A DNA stretch of 64,000 bases from Blastocatellia bacterium. GTDB lineage: Bacteria; Acidobacteriota; Blastocatellia; UBA7656. The position numbers and the translations under genes are program-made. Below the pieces are notes generated by a model, which worked only from the letters and a program-made list of their open reading frames with translations, did not search any database and was not told the origin of the DNA. The stretch's first letter is position 1; each line of letters opens with the position of its first letter. The stretch covers positions 1 through 64,000 of the forward strand of contig DATENM010000036.1 of NCBI GenBank assembly GCA_035275065.1, written 5' to 3'. Shown piece after piece: positions 48,900 to 57,636 of the stretch.

Positions 48900-49945
48900 C
48901 CTGGAACGACCGCATGGTCGGCGACCGCGAGTTGTCGGCTTATCTCAAAGACCCGCGCGACCGCGGTTGGGCGGCGCGGGCAAACGCGTTGATTGAGCAG
49001 CAGCGGGCAACGTGGCCGCTGCTTGCCAGCGGCATCGCCGCGCTCAGCGAAGTCGAAACCCGGCGCGCGCCGGTCGCGGCGTCAACAGTCCTCATTCAAC
49101 ATAACCCGCACCGCATTCGCTCGACCGCCGCCGCGGTGGATAAAGGATCGGTTGAAAAGCGCCCGTGCTTCCTCTGCGTTGAGAACCTGCCGCCGGAAGA
49201 GATGGGCCTTGCGTACGGCGAAGACTTCGCGCTCTTTTGCAATCCATTTCCGATAATGAGCAAGCATCTAACCGTCGTGCATCGCCGCCATATCGAGCAG
49301 ACGATTGCCGGCAACTTCGAGCGGTTGCTGGCGCTGGCCGCCGACCTTGCGCCCGATTATTTCGCGCTCTACAACGGCCCGCAATGCGGCGCGTCGGCTC
49401 CCGACCATCTCCACTTCCAGGCGTGCGCGCGAGAAGTGCTGCCGATAGCCGACGACTTGATGGCTGAGATTGCCGCCGACCCGGCGCACTGCGAAATTTG
49501 CGAAGCCGGGCCGCGCGATCAATTCGAGCTGTTCACCATGACCGGCATCGGGCGCAGCGTCATCGTTCTGCGCGGCAACAACGCTGAAGAGGTTGCCGCG
49601 TGGTTCTATCGCGTCAGGGACAAACTGCCGTGGCCTGATGGTTACACAGAGCCGATGATGAACATCGTCTGCATCTATGAGCGCGGCACCTTCACGACGT
49701 TTCTGTTTCCGCGCGCCAAGCACCGCCCCGCGGTCTTCTTTGCCGAAGGCGAGGCGCAGTTGATCGTCAGCCCCGGCGCGATTGACATGGCCGGCGTCAT
49801 CGTCACGCCGCGCCGCGAAGACTTCGCCCGCCTGGACGGCGCGCAGATCGAAGCGATCTATGCCGAAGTCAGTTTCAGTGACGATCAAGTGAACGAGATT
49901 CTCGAACATGTGACCGAGGGGAGGGAAGCCAGTGATTGGGTTTGA
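48896..49945 (+). CDS. DUF4922 (HIT-like nucleotidyltransferase/phosphorylase) protein
   Basis: 349 residues from GTG 48896, overlapping the preceding stop. The fold is that of the HIT superfamily: NPFPIMSKHLTVVHRRHIEQ, then CGASAPDHLHFQACAREVLP with the H-x-H-x catalytic region, as in Apa1/2-type and GDP-galactose phosphorylases. Cys pairs at RPCFLC and HCEIC may hold zinc. It may transfer or remove a nucleotide on a sugar made by the adjacent glycosyltransferase. The next gene starts inside its last 14 bases. Confidence 0.82.
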   Translation: MTWNDRMVGDRELSAYLKDPRDRGWAARANALIEQQRATWPLLASGIAALSEVETRRAPVAASTVLIQHNPHRIRSTAAAVDKGSVEKRPCFLCVENLPPEEMGLAYGEDFALFCNPFPIMSKHLTVVHRRHIEQTIAGNFERLLALAADLAPDYFALYNGPQCGASAPDHLHFQACAREVLPIADDLMAEIAADPAHCEICEAGPRDQFELFTMTGIGRSVIVLRGNNAEEVAAWFYRVRDKLPWPDGYTEPMMNIVCIYERGTFTTFLFPRAKHRPAVFFAEGEAQLIVSPGAIDMAGVIVTPRREDFARLDGAQIEAIYAEVSFSDDQVNEILEHVTEGREASDWV

Positions 49946-51329
49946 ACGAGAGCCGCAAATTCGCGTCGGCTTGATGACGAAGGCGACCGAAGCGCGCATC
50001 ACGCTCGGCGGGAGTTATGTGACAGGTGCGGGCGAGGCGCTCGGCGCGGGTGATTATGTTGCGCGCCTCGACGACGGCAAGGTTGCATTGACCGGCGATG
50101 CGTCAGACATCCAGGCGCGCAGCGGCGAAAGCTTACGTCTGTCGCCCGTGGATTTCGATGCGAGCCGCGTCACCGTTCACGACGTGACTATCGGCATAGA
50201 CTTCCACTGGCAGCGCAAAGAGGCGCAGCAGTTTCAGGGCGCGCTGTTGATAAGGGCGACCGACGATGGCTTGACGATCATCAACGAATTGCCGCTCGAA
50301 GCCTATCTGGTCAGCGTCATCTCATCCGAGATGAGCGCAGCCTGTCCGCCCGAGGCGTTGCGCGCTCATGCGGTCGTGTCGCGTGGCTGGCTGCTGGCGC
50401 AACTGGCCCAGGCCGGCAAGCAGTCAAGCGACCTCGTTGTTGATGACCAGACGGGCGCCGGTCAAAGCCACAATGCCGACGGGGGCGCGGCGGGCGTGCC
50501 GCTTGAGATCATTCGCTGGTATGGACGCCAGAATCACAGCGATTTTGATGTCTGCGCAGACGATCACTGCCAGCGGTATCAGGGCATCTCGAAAGCCTTT
50601 TCGCCTGAAGCGTTCAACGCCGTGCGCGACACGCGTGGCAAAGCGATGGTCTGGGGTGACGAGGTGTGTGATACGCGCTACTCGAAAAGCTGCGGCGGCA
50701 TGACCGAAGTTTATCGGGCGGGGTGGGAAGACCGCGACGTGCCGTACCTCGCGGCGCTTTACGACGGCGCGGACGACATCAGCGTGTATGCGCTGCCGCT
50801 CACCGACGAAGCGAGTGCCGAGGCGTGGATTCGCAACGCGCCGCCGGCCTTTTGCAACACGCAATCAAAGGAACTGCTGGCGCGCATCCTGCCGGGCTTT
50901 GATCAAGAGACCAGCGACTTTTATCGCTGGCGCGTGCGCTACACGGCAGACGAGTTGCGACAGATTATCGAGTCGCGGCTTGGCGTAGACGTCGGGCGCC
51001 TTCAATCGCTCGAAGCCATAGAGCGCGGCGAGTCCGGGCGCATCATCCGGCTACGGATCACCGGCGACCGGCAAACGCTGGTCATCGGCAAAGAGCTTGA
51101 GATTCGCCGGGCGCTGTCGCGCTCGCACCTCTACAGCTCGGCGATTGTGGTCGAGGACGAAGCGGGCGCGGATGATTTCCCGCAAGCCTTCACGTTGATC
51201 GGCGCGGGCTGGGGTCACGGGGTTGGGCTGTGCCAGATCGGCGCGGCGGTGATGGCCGACCGCGGCTACGCGCACGGCGAGATTCTGACGCATTATTTCC
51301 CCGGCGCGCGGCTGCAACCGCTCTATTAA
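49932..51329 (+). CDS. SpoIID/LytB-domain protein
   Basis: 465 residues from GTG 49932. The SpoIID region spans roughly 95-430: ELPLEAYLVSVISSEMSA, the QSHNADGG-x-P... segment, CGGMTEVY and GAGWGHGVGLCQIGA. SpoIID is a lytic transglycosylase active on peptidoglycan denuded of stem peptides; the catalytic Glu equivalent is in ISSEMSA. No signal peptide, which is odd for an enzyme acting outside the cytoplasm. Pairing with a DUF4922 gene recurs in Bacteroidetes-type genomes as I recall. A specialised cell-wall or glycan step is inferred. Confidence 0.85.
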   Translation: MIGFEREPQIRVGLMTKATEARITLGGSYVTGAGEALGAGDYVARLDDGKVALTGDASDIQARSGESLRLSPVDFDASRVTVHDVTIGIDFHWQRKEAQQFQGALLIRATDDGLTIINELPLEAYLVSVISSEMSAACPPEALRAHAVVSRGWLLAQLAQAGKQSSDLVVDDQTGAGQSHNADGGAAGVPLEIIRWYGRQNHSDFDVCADDHCQRYQGISKAFSPEAFNAVRDTRGKAMVWGDEVCDTRYSKSCGGMTEVYRAGWEDRDVPYLAALYDGADDISVYALPLTDEASAEAWIRNAPPAFCNTQSKELLARILPGFDQETSDFYRWRVRYTADELRQIIESRLGVDVGRLQSLEAIERGESGRIIRLRITGDRQTLVIGKELEIRRALSRSHLYSSAIVVEDEAGADDFPQAFTLIGAGWGHGVGLCQIGAAVMADRGYAHGEILTHYFPGARLQPLY

Positions 51330-51341
51330 TCAGAGAAGACG

Positions 51342-52169
51342 ATGGCTCGATTTTCCGGTTTAATCTCGGCGCTACTGCTTACGGCGACGATGGTGATGGC
51401 GATGAGCGAAACCCTGCCGACCGCTTTGATTGAACAGACGCCTGCCGCGCCGTTCTCGTATGCCGAATACGACCGGCTGGTCGCGAAGTACGTTGACGGG
51501 CGCGGGCGAGTCAATTATGCCGGCCTCAAAAAGGAGCTTGCGGCGCTCGAAGCCTTTCTCGCTCAACTGGCGGCGACGGGCCCTGAAAACCGTCCAGAGC
51601 TTTTCGCCGGTGACGATGAAAGCAAGCGCTACTACCTGACGGCTTACAACGCCTATGTGCTTTACTATGCGGCGAAGGCTTACCCCGATAAGCACGCGCT
51701 GTGGGCCAGGCTCGGTTGGTTCAAGAACAAAGAGATTAGGCTAGGCGGGCGACAACTGACGCTCAACGACCTGGAGCACAACATCATTCGCAAGCGTTTT
51801 CTCGACCCGCGCATCCATTTCTACTTGAACTGTGGCGCGGTGAGCTGCCCGCCGCTCAAGGCCAGAGCCATCGCCGAGCGGGCGACGGAGGCGGAGCTTG
51901 AAGAGGGCGCGCGCGCCTTTATCAACGACCCGGCGAACGTGCGCGTTGACGCCGCGACGCAGACGCTCTACCTGTCAAAGATTTTCGATTGGTACGAAGC
52001 TGACTTCTTGAATTATCTGCGCGTCAAGCGTGGTCTGGCGACGCCGCACATCAGCGATTACCTGAAGCTCTATCTGACGGGCGCGACGGCGCGAGCGCTC
52101 GCCGGCGTCCCGGCGGATCAGTTGCGCGTCAAGCACCTGGAGTACGACAAGAGCTTGAACGAGCAGTGA
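51342..52169 (+). CDS. Secreted DUF547 protein
   Basis: 275 residues. Signal peptide 1-20 (GLISALLLTATMVMAMS). The DUF547 region shows RVNYAGLKKELAAL, YYLTAYNAYVLYYAAKAYP, FYLNCGAVSCPPLKARA (two conserved Cys) and LSKIFDWYEADF. Function not established; it is common in secreted form in many phyla. It starts 12 bases after the SpoIID gene and thus belongs to the same run. Confidence 0.88.
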   Translation: MARFSGLISALLLTATMVMAMSETLPTALIEQTPAAPFSYAEYDRLVAKYVDGRGRVNYAGLKKELAALEAFLAQLAATGPENRPELFAGDDESKRYYLTAYNAYVLYYAAKAYPDKHALWARLGWFKNKEIRLGGRQLTLNDLEHNIIRKRFLDPRIHFYLNCGAVSCPPLKARAIAERATEAELEEGARAFINDPANVRVDAATQTLYLSKIFDWYEADFLNYLRVKRGLATPHISDYLKLYLTGATARALAGVPADQLRVKHLEYDKSLNEQ

Positions 52170-52185
52170 GTTTTTCCGAACCGGC

Positions 52186-52215
52186 TTATCATTCGCGCGG
52201 CGGTTGGCTTATAAT
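52186..52215 (+). promoter_or_regulatory. Likely promoter of the actin-like gene
   Basis: TATAAT at 52210-52215 (perfect -10) with TTATCA at 52186-52191 (poor -35), 18-bp spacer. This implies a leader of about 180 nt before the ATG at 52402; no known riboswitch was recognised in it. Confidence 0.45.
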
Positions 52216-52401
52216 CCAGGCGAACCCCCGATTGCTCAACGGCGCGCACCGGCAGCCGATGCCGCATTGGCTTTGACCCGCGGATGGCGGTTTGCTGTTT
52301 TCCGCGCGTCGGCTGATAATCTACATCCGACACTACCTCGTTGACTGGGCGTTGGAGGCGTCCGTCGAGGCCGCAGCAAGGGGCCTTGAAAAGCATCGCG
52401 T

Positions 52402-53430
52402 ATGAATGTGCTTGCGGTTGACACTGGCTATTCGGCTACGAAAATTTATTCGGAGGTCAAAGGCTCGCGCAAGACTTTGATCTTTCCGTCGGTCATCGGC
52501 CCCGCCGAATTTGGCGAAGATTTTCTTGGCACCAAGGAAGAGAACTTCATCGCCGAGCTCAGCCTCTACCCCGGCAAGGTGCGCAACTTCGGCGAAACCG
52601 CGGTGCGATTGAATCGCGGCGGCGAGATGACTGCCGACCGTGATATGTTCACCAAGCATTACAACCCGGCGCTGACGCTGGCCGGCATCGCTCGCTTCGT
52701 GGAAGAGAAGCAGATGCCCGCGCCGGACACGCTGGTCGTCGGCCTGCCGGTGAATTACTACGCTTCGCAGCGGCAAACGCTTGAGGAAAAGCTCAAGGGC
52801 AAACACCAGGTGACCCTCTATCGCATCAACGGCAAGGTGGATCACACCATCGACTTTACGCTCGACAACATCCTGGTCCTGCCGCAAGGCTACGGCTCTT
52901 ACCTGAGCTATGCGCTCGACCGCGACGGCAAAAAGATTGAAGAGCGGCTGGTGTCAACGGCGGTCATTGACGGCGGCGAAAAGACGATTGACATTGTTGC
53001 CGCGAGCGGCGGCTACAACAACACCACCTCGAAATCGATCCCCTCGTCGCTCGACGCCGTTTATCACGACATGCAGCGCGAGATCGATGCGCGCTACGAC
53101 GATTACTTAGAGCGCAGCACGATTGAGTCCTACATCCGCAGCAAGACGCCTTACATCACGCCGACCGGCGAGGCGGTTGATCTGGAAGCCATGCGCCGCG
53201 AAGTGATGCAGAAGCACCTGCCGCAGATTCTCGACCGCATCTCGATGACCGTGCGCCCGATGCGGCCACAGAAAGTGCTGGTCGCAGGCGGCTCCGGCGA
53301 CATGATCTATGACGGCATCAAAGAGATTTTCACTTCCGCCGAAAAGGTCGAATCGATGATCTTCTCGAACGCCATCGGCTATTACCGTTATGGATTGCTG
53401 CGCGCGGCTAACGCCAACGAAGAAGCCTAG
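52402..53430 (+). CDS. ParM/StbA-like actin-family ATPase
   Basis: 342 residues. Actin-fold signatures: phosphate-1 VDTGYSATKI near 6-15, phosphate-2 AVIDGGEKTIDIVA near 190-202, and adenosine motif VLVAGGSGDMI near 294-304. These are closest to ParM-type plasmid-segregation filaments and archaeal Ta0583-like proteins. There is no recognisable ParR adaptor gene or centromere-like repeat beside it, and no plasmid feature in the surroundings; the role may be a cytoskeletal filament. Its TAG stop is the first base triplet of modular element F. Confidence 0.85.
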   Translation: MNVLAVDTGYSATKIYSEVKGSRKTLIFPSVIGPAEFGEDFLGTKEENFIAELSLYPGKVRNFGETAVRLNRGGEMTADRDMFTKHYNPALTLAGIARFVEEKQMPAPDTLVVGLPVNYYASQRQTLEEKLKGKHQVTLYRINGKVDHTIDFTLDNILVLPQGYGSYLSYALDRDGKKIEERLVSTAVIDGGEKTIDIVAASGGYNNTTSKSIPSSLDAVYHDMQREIDARYDDYLERSTIESYIRSKTPYITPTGEAVDLEAMRREVMQKHLPQILDRISMTVRPMRPQKVLVAGGSGDMIYDGIKEIFTSAEKVESMIFSNAIGYYRYGLLRAANANEEA

Positions 53431-53552
53431 AGCGGTATTCAATTGCTGATGGCCTGGGAGCGCGGGCCGCTTGCCCGCCAGTCTTGCGTATGTGCGCAGC
53501 AAGCGGGCGAGACGCCCGCGCTCCCAGGCTACACCCGATTGAAACCCGCGCC
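53428..53552. repeat. Modular palindromic element, copy F (foreign GC-rich core)
   Basis: Terminus TAGAGCGGTATTCAATTG starts at the actin-gene stop; the right terminus cgattgaaacccgcgcc closes it. Between them is not the usual core but ctgggagcgcgggccgcttg (53454-53473) facing gcgggcgagacgcccgcg ctcccag (53503-53527). Confidence 0.82.
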
Positions 53553-53614
53553 AGGCCCGGCAGGGCGGCGCGTCCCACTTCCGCGACAATCAATTCCGCA
53601 AACGAACAGCCGGC

Positions 53615-53788
53615 AAATTGCGGATTGCGGATTGCGGATTGCGGATTTTAAACGGCTAGTCAGGCGACCGGCCTGGGCGAGCCGACAGCGACAAGGGCAA
53701 TAACTTTATTCACCATCATTTAGCGATATATCATGGACTATTGCACGGCTCCGCAAATCCGCAATCCGCAATCCGCAATCCGCAATCG
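53615..53788. repeat. Facing heptamer arrays (gcggatt / aatccgc)
   Basis: Left arm 53615-53647 (gcggatt repeated), right arm 53751-53786 (aatccgc repeated); the spacer of about 100 bp is the longest in the family. Confidence 0.8.
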
Positions 53789-53836
53789 CCTTGTGGCACG
53801 CCGCTTGGTTATCTTGCGGTCGAGCCGACGCTCAGA

Positions 53837-53933
53837 GAGTCCGCCTCTTCGATGAGCGTTCAAAGAGGTGTCAGGTGTTCAGTCGTAGGGCACACAACTG
53901 AACACTTGACATCCGCTATCTCCTCGCGGACTC
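53837..53933. repeat. Two-part imperfect hairpin
   Basis: Outer arms gagtccgc (53837-53844) and gcggactc (53926-53933); inner arms gtgtcaggtgttcagt (53868-53883) and its near complement (53897-53912). The inner words resemble the other tandem words, diverged. Confidence 0.55.
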
Positions 53934-53961
53934 CAGCCCTCCGATAATTCCTGCTTACCAG

Positions 53962-54960
53962 TCAACCCGGATCAGATTGCGATGAAATGCCGACCAACTG
54001 TGCGCCAAGCCGTTCTCTGACGCGCTGGCCAAACTCGCCGGTGACGGCTTCGTCGCGCGCGATGACCGTCCGCAGTTTTAAATTGAATCTTGCCCGCTCG
54101 CTCTCGTCCAGGCGCAGCAACCCGCCCAGCAAATCTTCATGCAAGAAGGCCGATGTCACGTCACAATCTTCAAATAAACGTAATGCGCTTTCGCCCGTTA
54201 GTCCGCTAGGCGATTGCGTCACGACCGCACAGCCACGCCACCAGGCCGGGTAGATCAGGGCTCGCCGCAGGTCAGCCGCCGCCCAATCCTCGCCGCACCA
54301 CAGAGCATCGCCTTTGCCAACCGCTTGATCGTGCAGACGTTCAAAATCGGCGAGTCGTCCGAGCATCGCCGCGTGACTGTGAACGACGCGGCGCGTGCTG
54401 CCGCCTGTATTCAGGTAGAAGATGAAAGCCGGCGCGTCGGCTTCAGTCGAGACCGGGATGAAGTCCGAAGAGGCGAGAAAGACATCGCGCCAGAAGCTGC
54501 GTTCCGCGCCTTCGTAATGGATGGCTTCGCGCGAATCGCCGGCGAGAAAGAGCGTGGTGATCGAGTCAGCGCGGGCGGCAAGAGCGGCATAGGCGGCGCG
54601 ATCCGCGAACGGCGCAATCAAGGCGTTCACACGGCTGTCGTTGACTATCGTTTCAAGGTCGCTCAGGTCAAGCGCCGGCGACAGCGGCACAACCGCCGCG
54701 CCACACTTGAGCGCCCCAAGCTCTGCGACCACAAGCGCCGCCGATTGTTCGAGGCTCACCGCTACCGCGTCGCCTGCCGTGATGCCGCAATCTCTGAGCG
54801 TCGAAGCGAACTTGTCTGACAGGTAATCCAGCCCGCCAAAGGTGTAACAGTTCGCCGCCAACGGTTTCGCGTCGAGCAGCGCGACGCGGGTGACGCTGTC
54901 GGCGTGCCGCCGGCAGATGGCTTCCGCGAGGTTGAATCGCTCGGAGATGGCGTGCGCCAT
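53962..54960 (-). CDS. Truncated, degenerate AMP-dependent acyl-CoA synthetase
   Basis: 332 residues; full adenylating enzymes are 500 or more. It matches the N-terminal domain (DYLSDKFASTLRDCGITAGDAVAV, CGAAVVPLSPAL, YPAWWRGCAVV), but the P-loop that should read Y(T/S)SGTTGxPKG is replaced with YLNTGGSTRRVVHSH. Motifs beyond A4 (YGxTE, GWxxTGD and the C-terminal lysine) are missing. It probably cannot adenylate a fatty acid. Seven bases separate it from the upstream acyl-CoA dehydrogenase, so it remains in the operon; it could be a non-catalytic CoA-ligase relative or a decaying gene. Confidence 0.75.
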   Translation of the reverse strand: MAHAISERFNLAEAICRRHADSVTRVALLDAKPLAANCYTFGGLDYLSDKFASTLRDCGITAGDAVAVSLEQSAALVVAELGALKCGAAVVPLSPALDLSDLETIVNDSRVNALIAPFADRAAYAALAARADSITTLFLAGDSREAIHYEGAERSFWRDVFLASSDFIPVSTEADAPAFIFYLNTGGSTRRVVHSHAAMLGRLADFERLHDQAVGKGDALWCGEDWAAADLRRALIYPAWWRGCAVVTQSPSGLTGESALRLFEDCDVTSAFLHEDLLGGLLRLDESERARFNLKLRTVIARDEAVTGEFGQRVRERLGAQLVGISSQSDPG

Positions 54961-54967
54961 AATCCGG

Positions 54968-56128
54968 TCAATCGCCGCTGCCGTGCGCGGCCTTCACCGG
55001 TGCGGCGGCGTCTATCACCAGACGGGCGATGCGCTCGCGGTGATAGGCCGCGTCGCCGAACATCAGCTCGGACGCCTTCGCCCGTTTGTAGTAAAAATGC
55101 ATCGGCTCGTCCCAGGTAAAGCCGATGCCGCCGTGTACCTGTATGCCGAGATTGCCGGCCTCGCGGTAGGCATCGCTCGTATAGGTCTTTGCCACGGAGA
55201 CGGCCAGGGGAGCTCGTTCCGCGTCATTGCCCAGTTGCCACGCGGCGTAGTAGACCGCCGAGCGCGCGCTTTCCGTGAGCAGTAACATATTGGCGCAGTG
55301 ATGTTGAATCGCCTGGAACTGGCCGATGGGCTTGCCGAACTGCTTGCGCGTCTTGGCGTACTCAACCGTCGCGTCGAGCAGCCACTGCATGCCGCCGACC
55401 ATCTCTGCGGCGAGCGCGACGGTGGCGACATCGAGCGCCTGCTCGATTGCCGCACGCGCCGCTTCGCCGCGCGCTAGAACCTGAGTCGCCGCGACCTCGA
55501 CATTGTTGTAAGCGACTTCGTACAGATGGCGTGTCGCGTCTATGGCCGGCATCGGCTTGATCGCCAGGCCGGGCGTGTCAGCGGCCACCACTGCAAGCGC
55601 CAGATCAGAGCCGATGCGCGCCACCGTGATAATGGTATTGACGGCCCCGGCGTCGGCGACAAAGAGCTTCGTGCCGTTCAGCGTCAACCCGGTCGCGGTT
55701 TCGCTCGCCTGTAACTGCACGGCGTCAGGGTTCCAGTCGCCTGCGGCTTCAAGCAGCGCGACGGTGGCTTTCGCCTCGCCCTCGCAGATCGCTTTGAGGT
55801 ATTGATTGCGCTGCGAAGGGTTGCCGGCCCTGGCGACGAGCGAGCCGGCGAGCGCCACGGTCGAGAGAAAAGCGCCCGGCACCAGGGCGTGGCCCATCTC
55901 TTCGAACGCCACCGCCATCTCGACGTAGCCCAATCCCATGCCGCCGTCGGCTTCGTCAAAGATCAAGCCGGTCCACCCTTGCTCGACGAGCTTTTGCCAG
56001 AGCGCCTCGGAATACGGCACCCCGTTTTCGATCATGGCGCGCACGGCTTCCGGCGGGCACTCCTGCGCGAATAGCTCGCGCGCCGACGACTTGAACAGCT
56101 TCTGCGTCTCGTTCAGATCAAAGTCCAT
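54968..56128 (-). CDS. Acyl-CoA dehydrogenase, second subunit-like
   Basis: 386 residues. ACAD fold: N-terminal helical domain, FVADAGAVNTIITVARIG and AIDATRHLYEVAYNNVEV (beta domain), and the C-terminal helices with VHGGIGFTWDEPMHFYYKRAK. The final region reads ELMFGDAAYHRERIARL rather than the YEGT(S/A)xIQ of enzymes with Glu in that position. Together with a second ACAD gene upstream this resembles the alpha/beta ACAD pairs of actinobacterial steroid and CoA-thioester degradation, in which the subunits share active sites. Substrate unknown. Confidence 0.85.
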   Translation of the reverse strand: MDFDLNETQKLFKSSARELFAQECPPEAVRAMIENGVPYSEALWQKLVEQGWTGLIFDEADGGMGLGYVEMAVAFEEMGHALVPGAFLSTVALAGSLVARAGNPSQRNQYLKAICEGEAKATVALLEAAGDWNPDAVQLQASETATGLTLNGTKLFVADAGAVNTIITVARIGSDLALAVVAADTPGLAIKPMPAIDATRHLYEVAYNNVEVAATQVLARGEAARAAIEQALDVATVALAAEMVGGMQWLLDATVEYAKTRKQFGKPIGQFQAIQHHCANMLLLTESARSAVYYAAWQLGNDAERAPLAVSVAKTYTSDAYREAGNLGIQVHGGIGFTWDEPMHFYYKRAKASELMFGDAAYHRERIARLVIDAAAPVKAAHGSGD

Positions 56129-56140
56129 GTAGTCTCCTCA

Positions 56141-56252
56141 GAGAGTGACAAGTGACGAGTGACAAGTGACAAGAGCGGCTGCGCCTGACGAAGCGGGCGA
56201 GGATACCGTAGTGACCACGTCTTGTCACTTGTCACTTGTCACTTGTCACTCT
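56141..56252. repeat. Facing heptamer arrays (gtgacaa / cttgtca)
   Basis: Left arm 56143-56172, right arm 56219-56250, in the gap between the two dehydrogenase genes. The word pair equals that after cheB (14332-14450). It abuts the TAA stop of the upstream dehydrogenase. Confidence 0.82.
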
Positions 56253-57445
56253 TAATAGCTCTTGGGTAGGCCGAGCACGAAGTGGCCGATGATGTTGCGC
56301 TGAATCTCGCTGGTGCCGGCTTCGATGGTGTTGCCGCGCGCCCGCAAGTAGCCGTGCGCCCATTCGCCGTGATCAATCGCATAGTCGCTCGCGTCGGTCA
56401 ACTGGCCGTACGGGCCGAGCATCTCCATCGCCACCTGCTGCATGCGTTGATTCATCTCGCTCCAGAAAATTTTCTGAATCGAGCCTTCGGGGCCGGGCAC
56501 GCCGGTCTTGCTCATGCGCGTCAGCGTGCGCATCTGGTTCAGGCGGAAGATCTCGGTCTCGGCATACATCTGCGCCAGCTTTTGACGAATGACCGGATTC
56601 TGGCTTGCCGGCTGGCCATTGTGCGACAGCTCTTTTGACAAAGCCATCAACCGCTCGATCTGGCGCTTGAAGGTGATTTGCAAGCTAGCGCCGAGCGTGC
56701 CGCGCTCGAACATCAAGGTGGCGATGGCAATGTTCCAGCCTTCGTTAATCTTGCCGACGACGTTTTCGACCGGCACGCGCACGTCGCGGAACGAGACTTC
56801 GTTGAACTCGGCGTCGCCGGTCATCTGCTTGAGCGGTCGCACGGACACGCCCGGCGCGTGCATATCGATCAGCACGTAGGTCAGCCCCTTGTGCTTGGCG
56901 GCCTCGGGGTCCGTGCGCACGACGGCGAAGCACCAGTCGGCGTAATGACCAAAGCTCGTCCATGTCTTCTGACCGTTGACGATGAAGTGATCGCCATCGC
57001 GCACCGCTTCGGTGCGCAACGCCGCCAGGTCGCTGCCGGCGTTCGGCTCTGAGTAGCCCTGACACCAGATTTCGTCGGCGCTCAGGATGTTGGCGAGATA
57101 ACGTTGCTTCTGCGCCTCGTTGCCGTAAGCGATCAAGGTCGGGCCGAGCAGCGAAAGCCCCAGCACGTTAATCAAGGGCGGCGCGTTCTGGCGGGCCATC
57201 TCTTCGATGAAGATGGTCTGCTCGACGAGCGTCGCGCCGCGCCCGCCATAGGCTTTCGGCCAGTGAATGCCCACCCAGCCGGCTTCAAACATCTTCTTTT
57301 GCCAGGCGCGCAAAAAGTCGAAGCGCTCGCGCGAGCCTTCGCCGCGCCGCGCGTGGTCTTCCCAACCATCGGGCCGGTTACTGGCGAGCCAGTCGCGGAA
57401 TTCGTCGCGGAACTGCTGCTCCTGCGGAGAAAGGTTCAAGTCCAT
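56252..57445 (-). CDS. Acyl-CoA dehydrogenase, first subunit-like
   Basis: 397 residues. ACAD family: WQKKMFEAGWVGIHWPKAYGG shortened here to GWVGIHWPKAYGG, then QGYSEPNAGSDLA (FAD/substrate contact), NGQKTWTSFG, VPVENVVGKINEGWNIA and the end ARGNTIEAGTSEIQRNIIG. The Glu before AGTSEIQ is conserved in FadE29-like proteins; the catalytic base may be the Glu in TLMFERGT, as in isovaleryl-type enzymes. First gene of a unit ending with the truncated ligase. It is divergent from the ankyrin gene with a 191-bp gap. Confidence 0.9.
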   Translation of the reverse strand: MDLNLSPQEQQFRDEFRDWLASNRPDGWEDHARRGEGSRERFDFLRAWQKKMFEAGWVGIHWPKAYGGRGATLVEQTIFIEEMARQNAPPLINVLGLSLLGPTLIAYGNEAQKQRYLANILSADEIWCQGYSEPNAGSDLAALRTEAVRDGDHFIVNGQKTWTSFGHYADWCFAVVRTDPEAAKHKGLTYVLIDMHAPGVSVRPLKQMTGDAEFNEVSFRDVRVPVENVVGKINEGWNIAIATLMFERGTLGASLQITFKRQIERLMALSKELSHNGQPASQNPVIRQKLAQMYAETEIFRLNQMRTLTRMSKTGVPGPEGSIQKIFWSEMNQRMQQVAMEMLGPYGQLTDASDYAIDHGEWAHGYLRARGNTIEAGTSEIQRNIIGHFVLGLPKSY

Positions 57446-57636
57446 TGCGGTTTCCTCGCCTGTGTTGCTGAATTCGCCGAGACGGCGTGTTGCGGTCGCC
57501 TATTATATCCCGGCGGCAGCCATTCACCGAAACGGATTTTACAGTTTCTTTGCATGTGCGTTTAGCATCGTCGCGCCAGGTGTGTTACATTGACCGCAAG
57601 CAACAATCAGACTAAATCGAAGGAGAAAGAAGTGCG

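Larger units (their letters stand above)
53431..53961. other. 531-bp repeat-rich intergenic region
   Basis: No gene is credible. In order it holds element F, a word-array pair (53615-53788), and a two-part imperfect hairpin (53837-53933) before the stop of the AMP-ligase-like gene. The section 53650-53750 between arrays is unremarkable. Confidence 0.6.

Noticed and set aside
48896..49945. DUF4922 protein as a plain HIT hydrolase
   Set aside because: Length, zinc-type Cys pairs and the CGASAPDHLHF block fit the DUF4922/GalT-like branch better.
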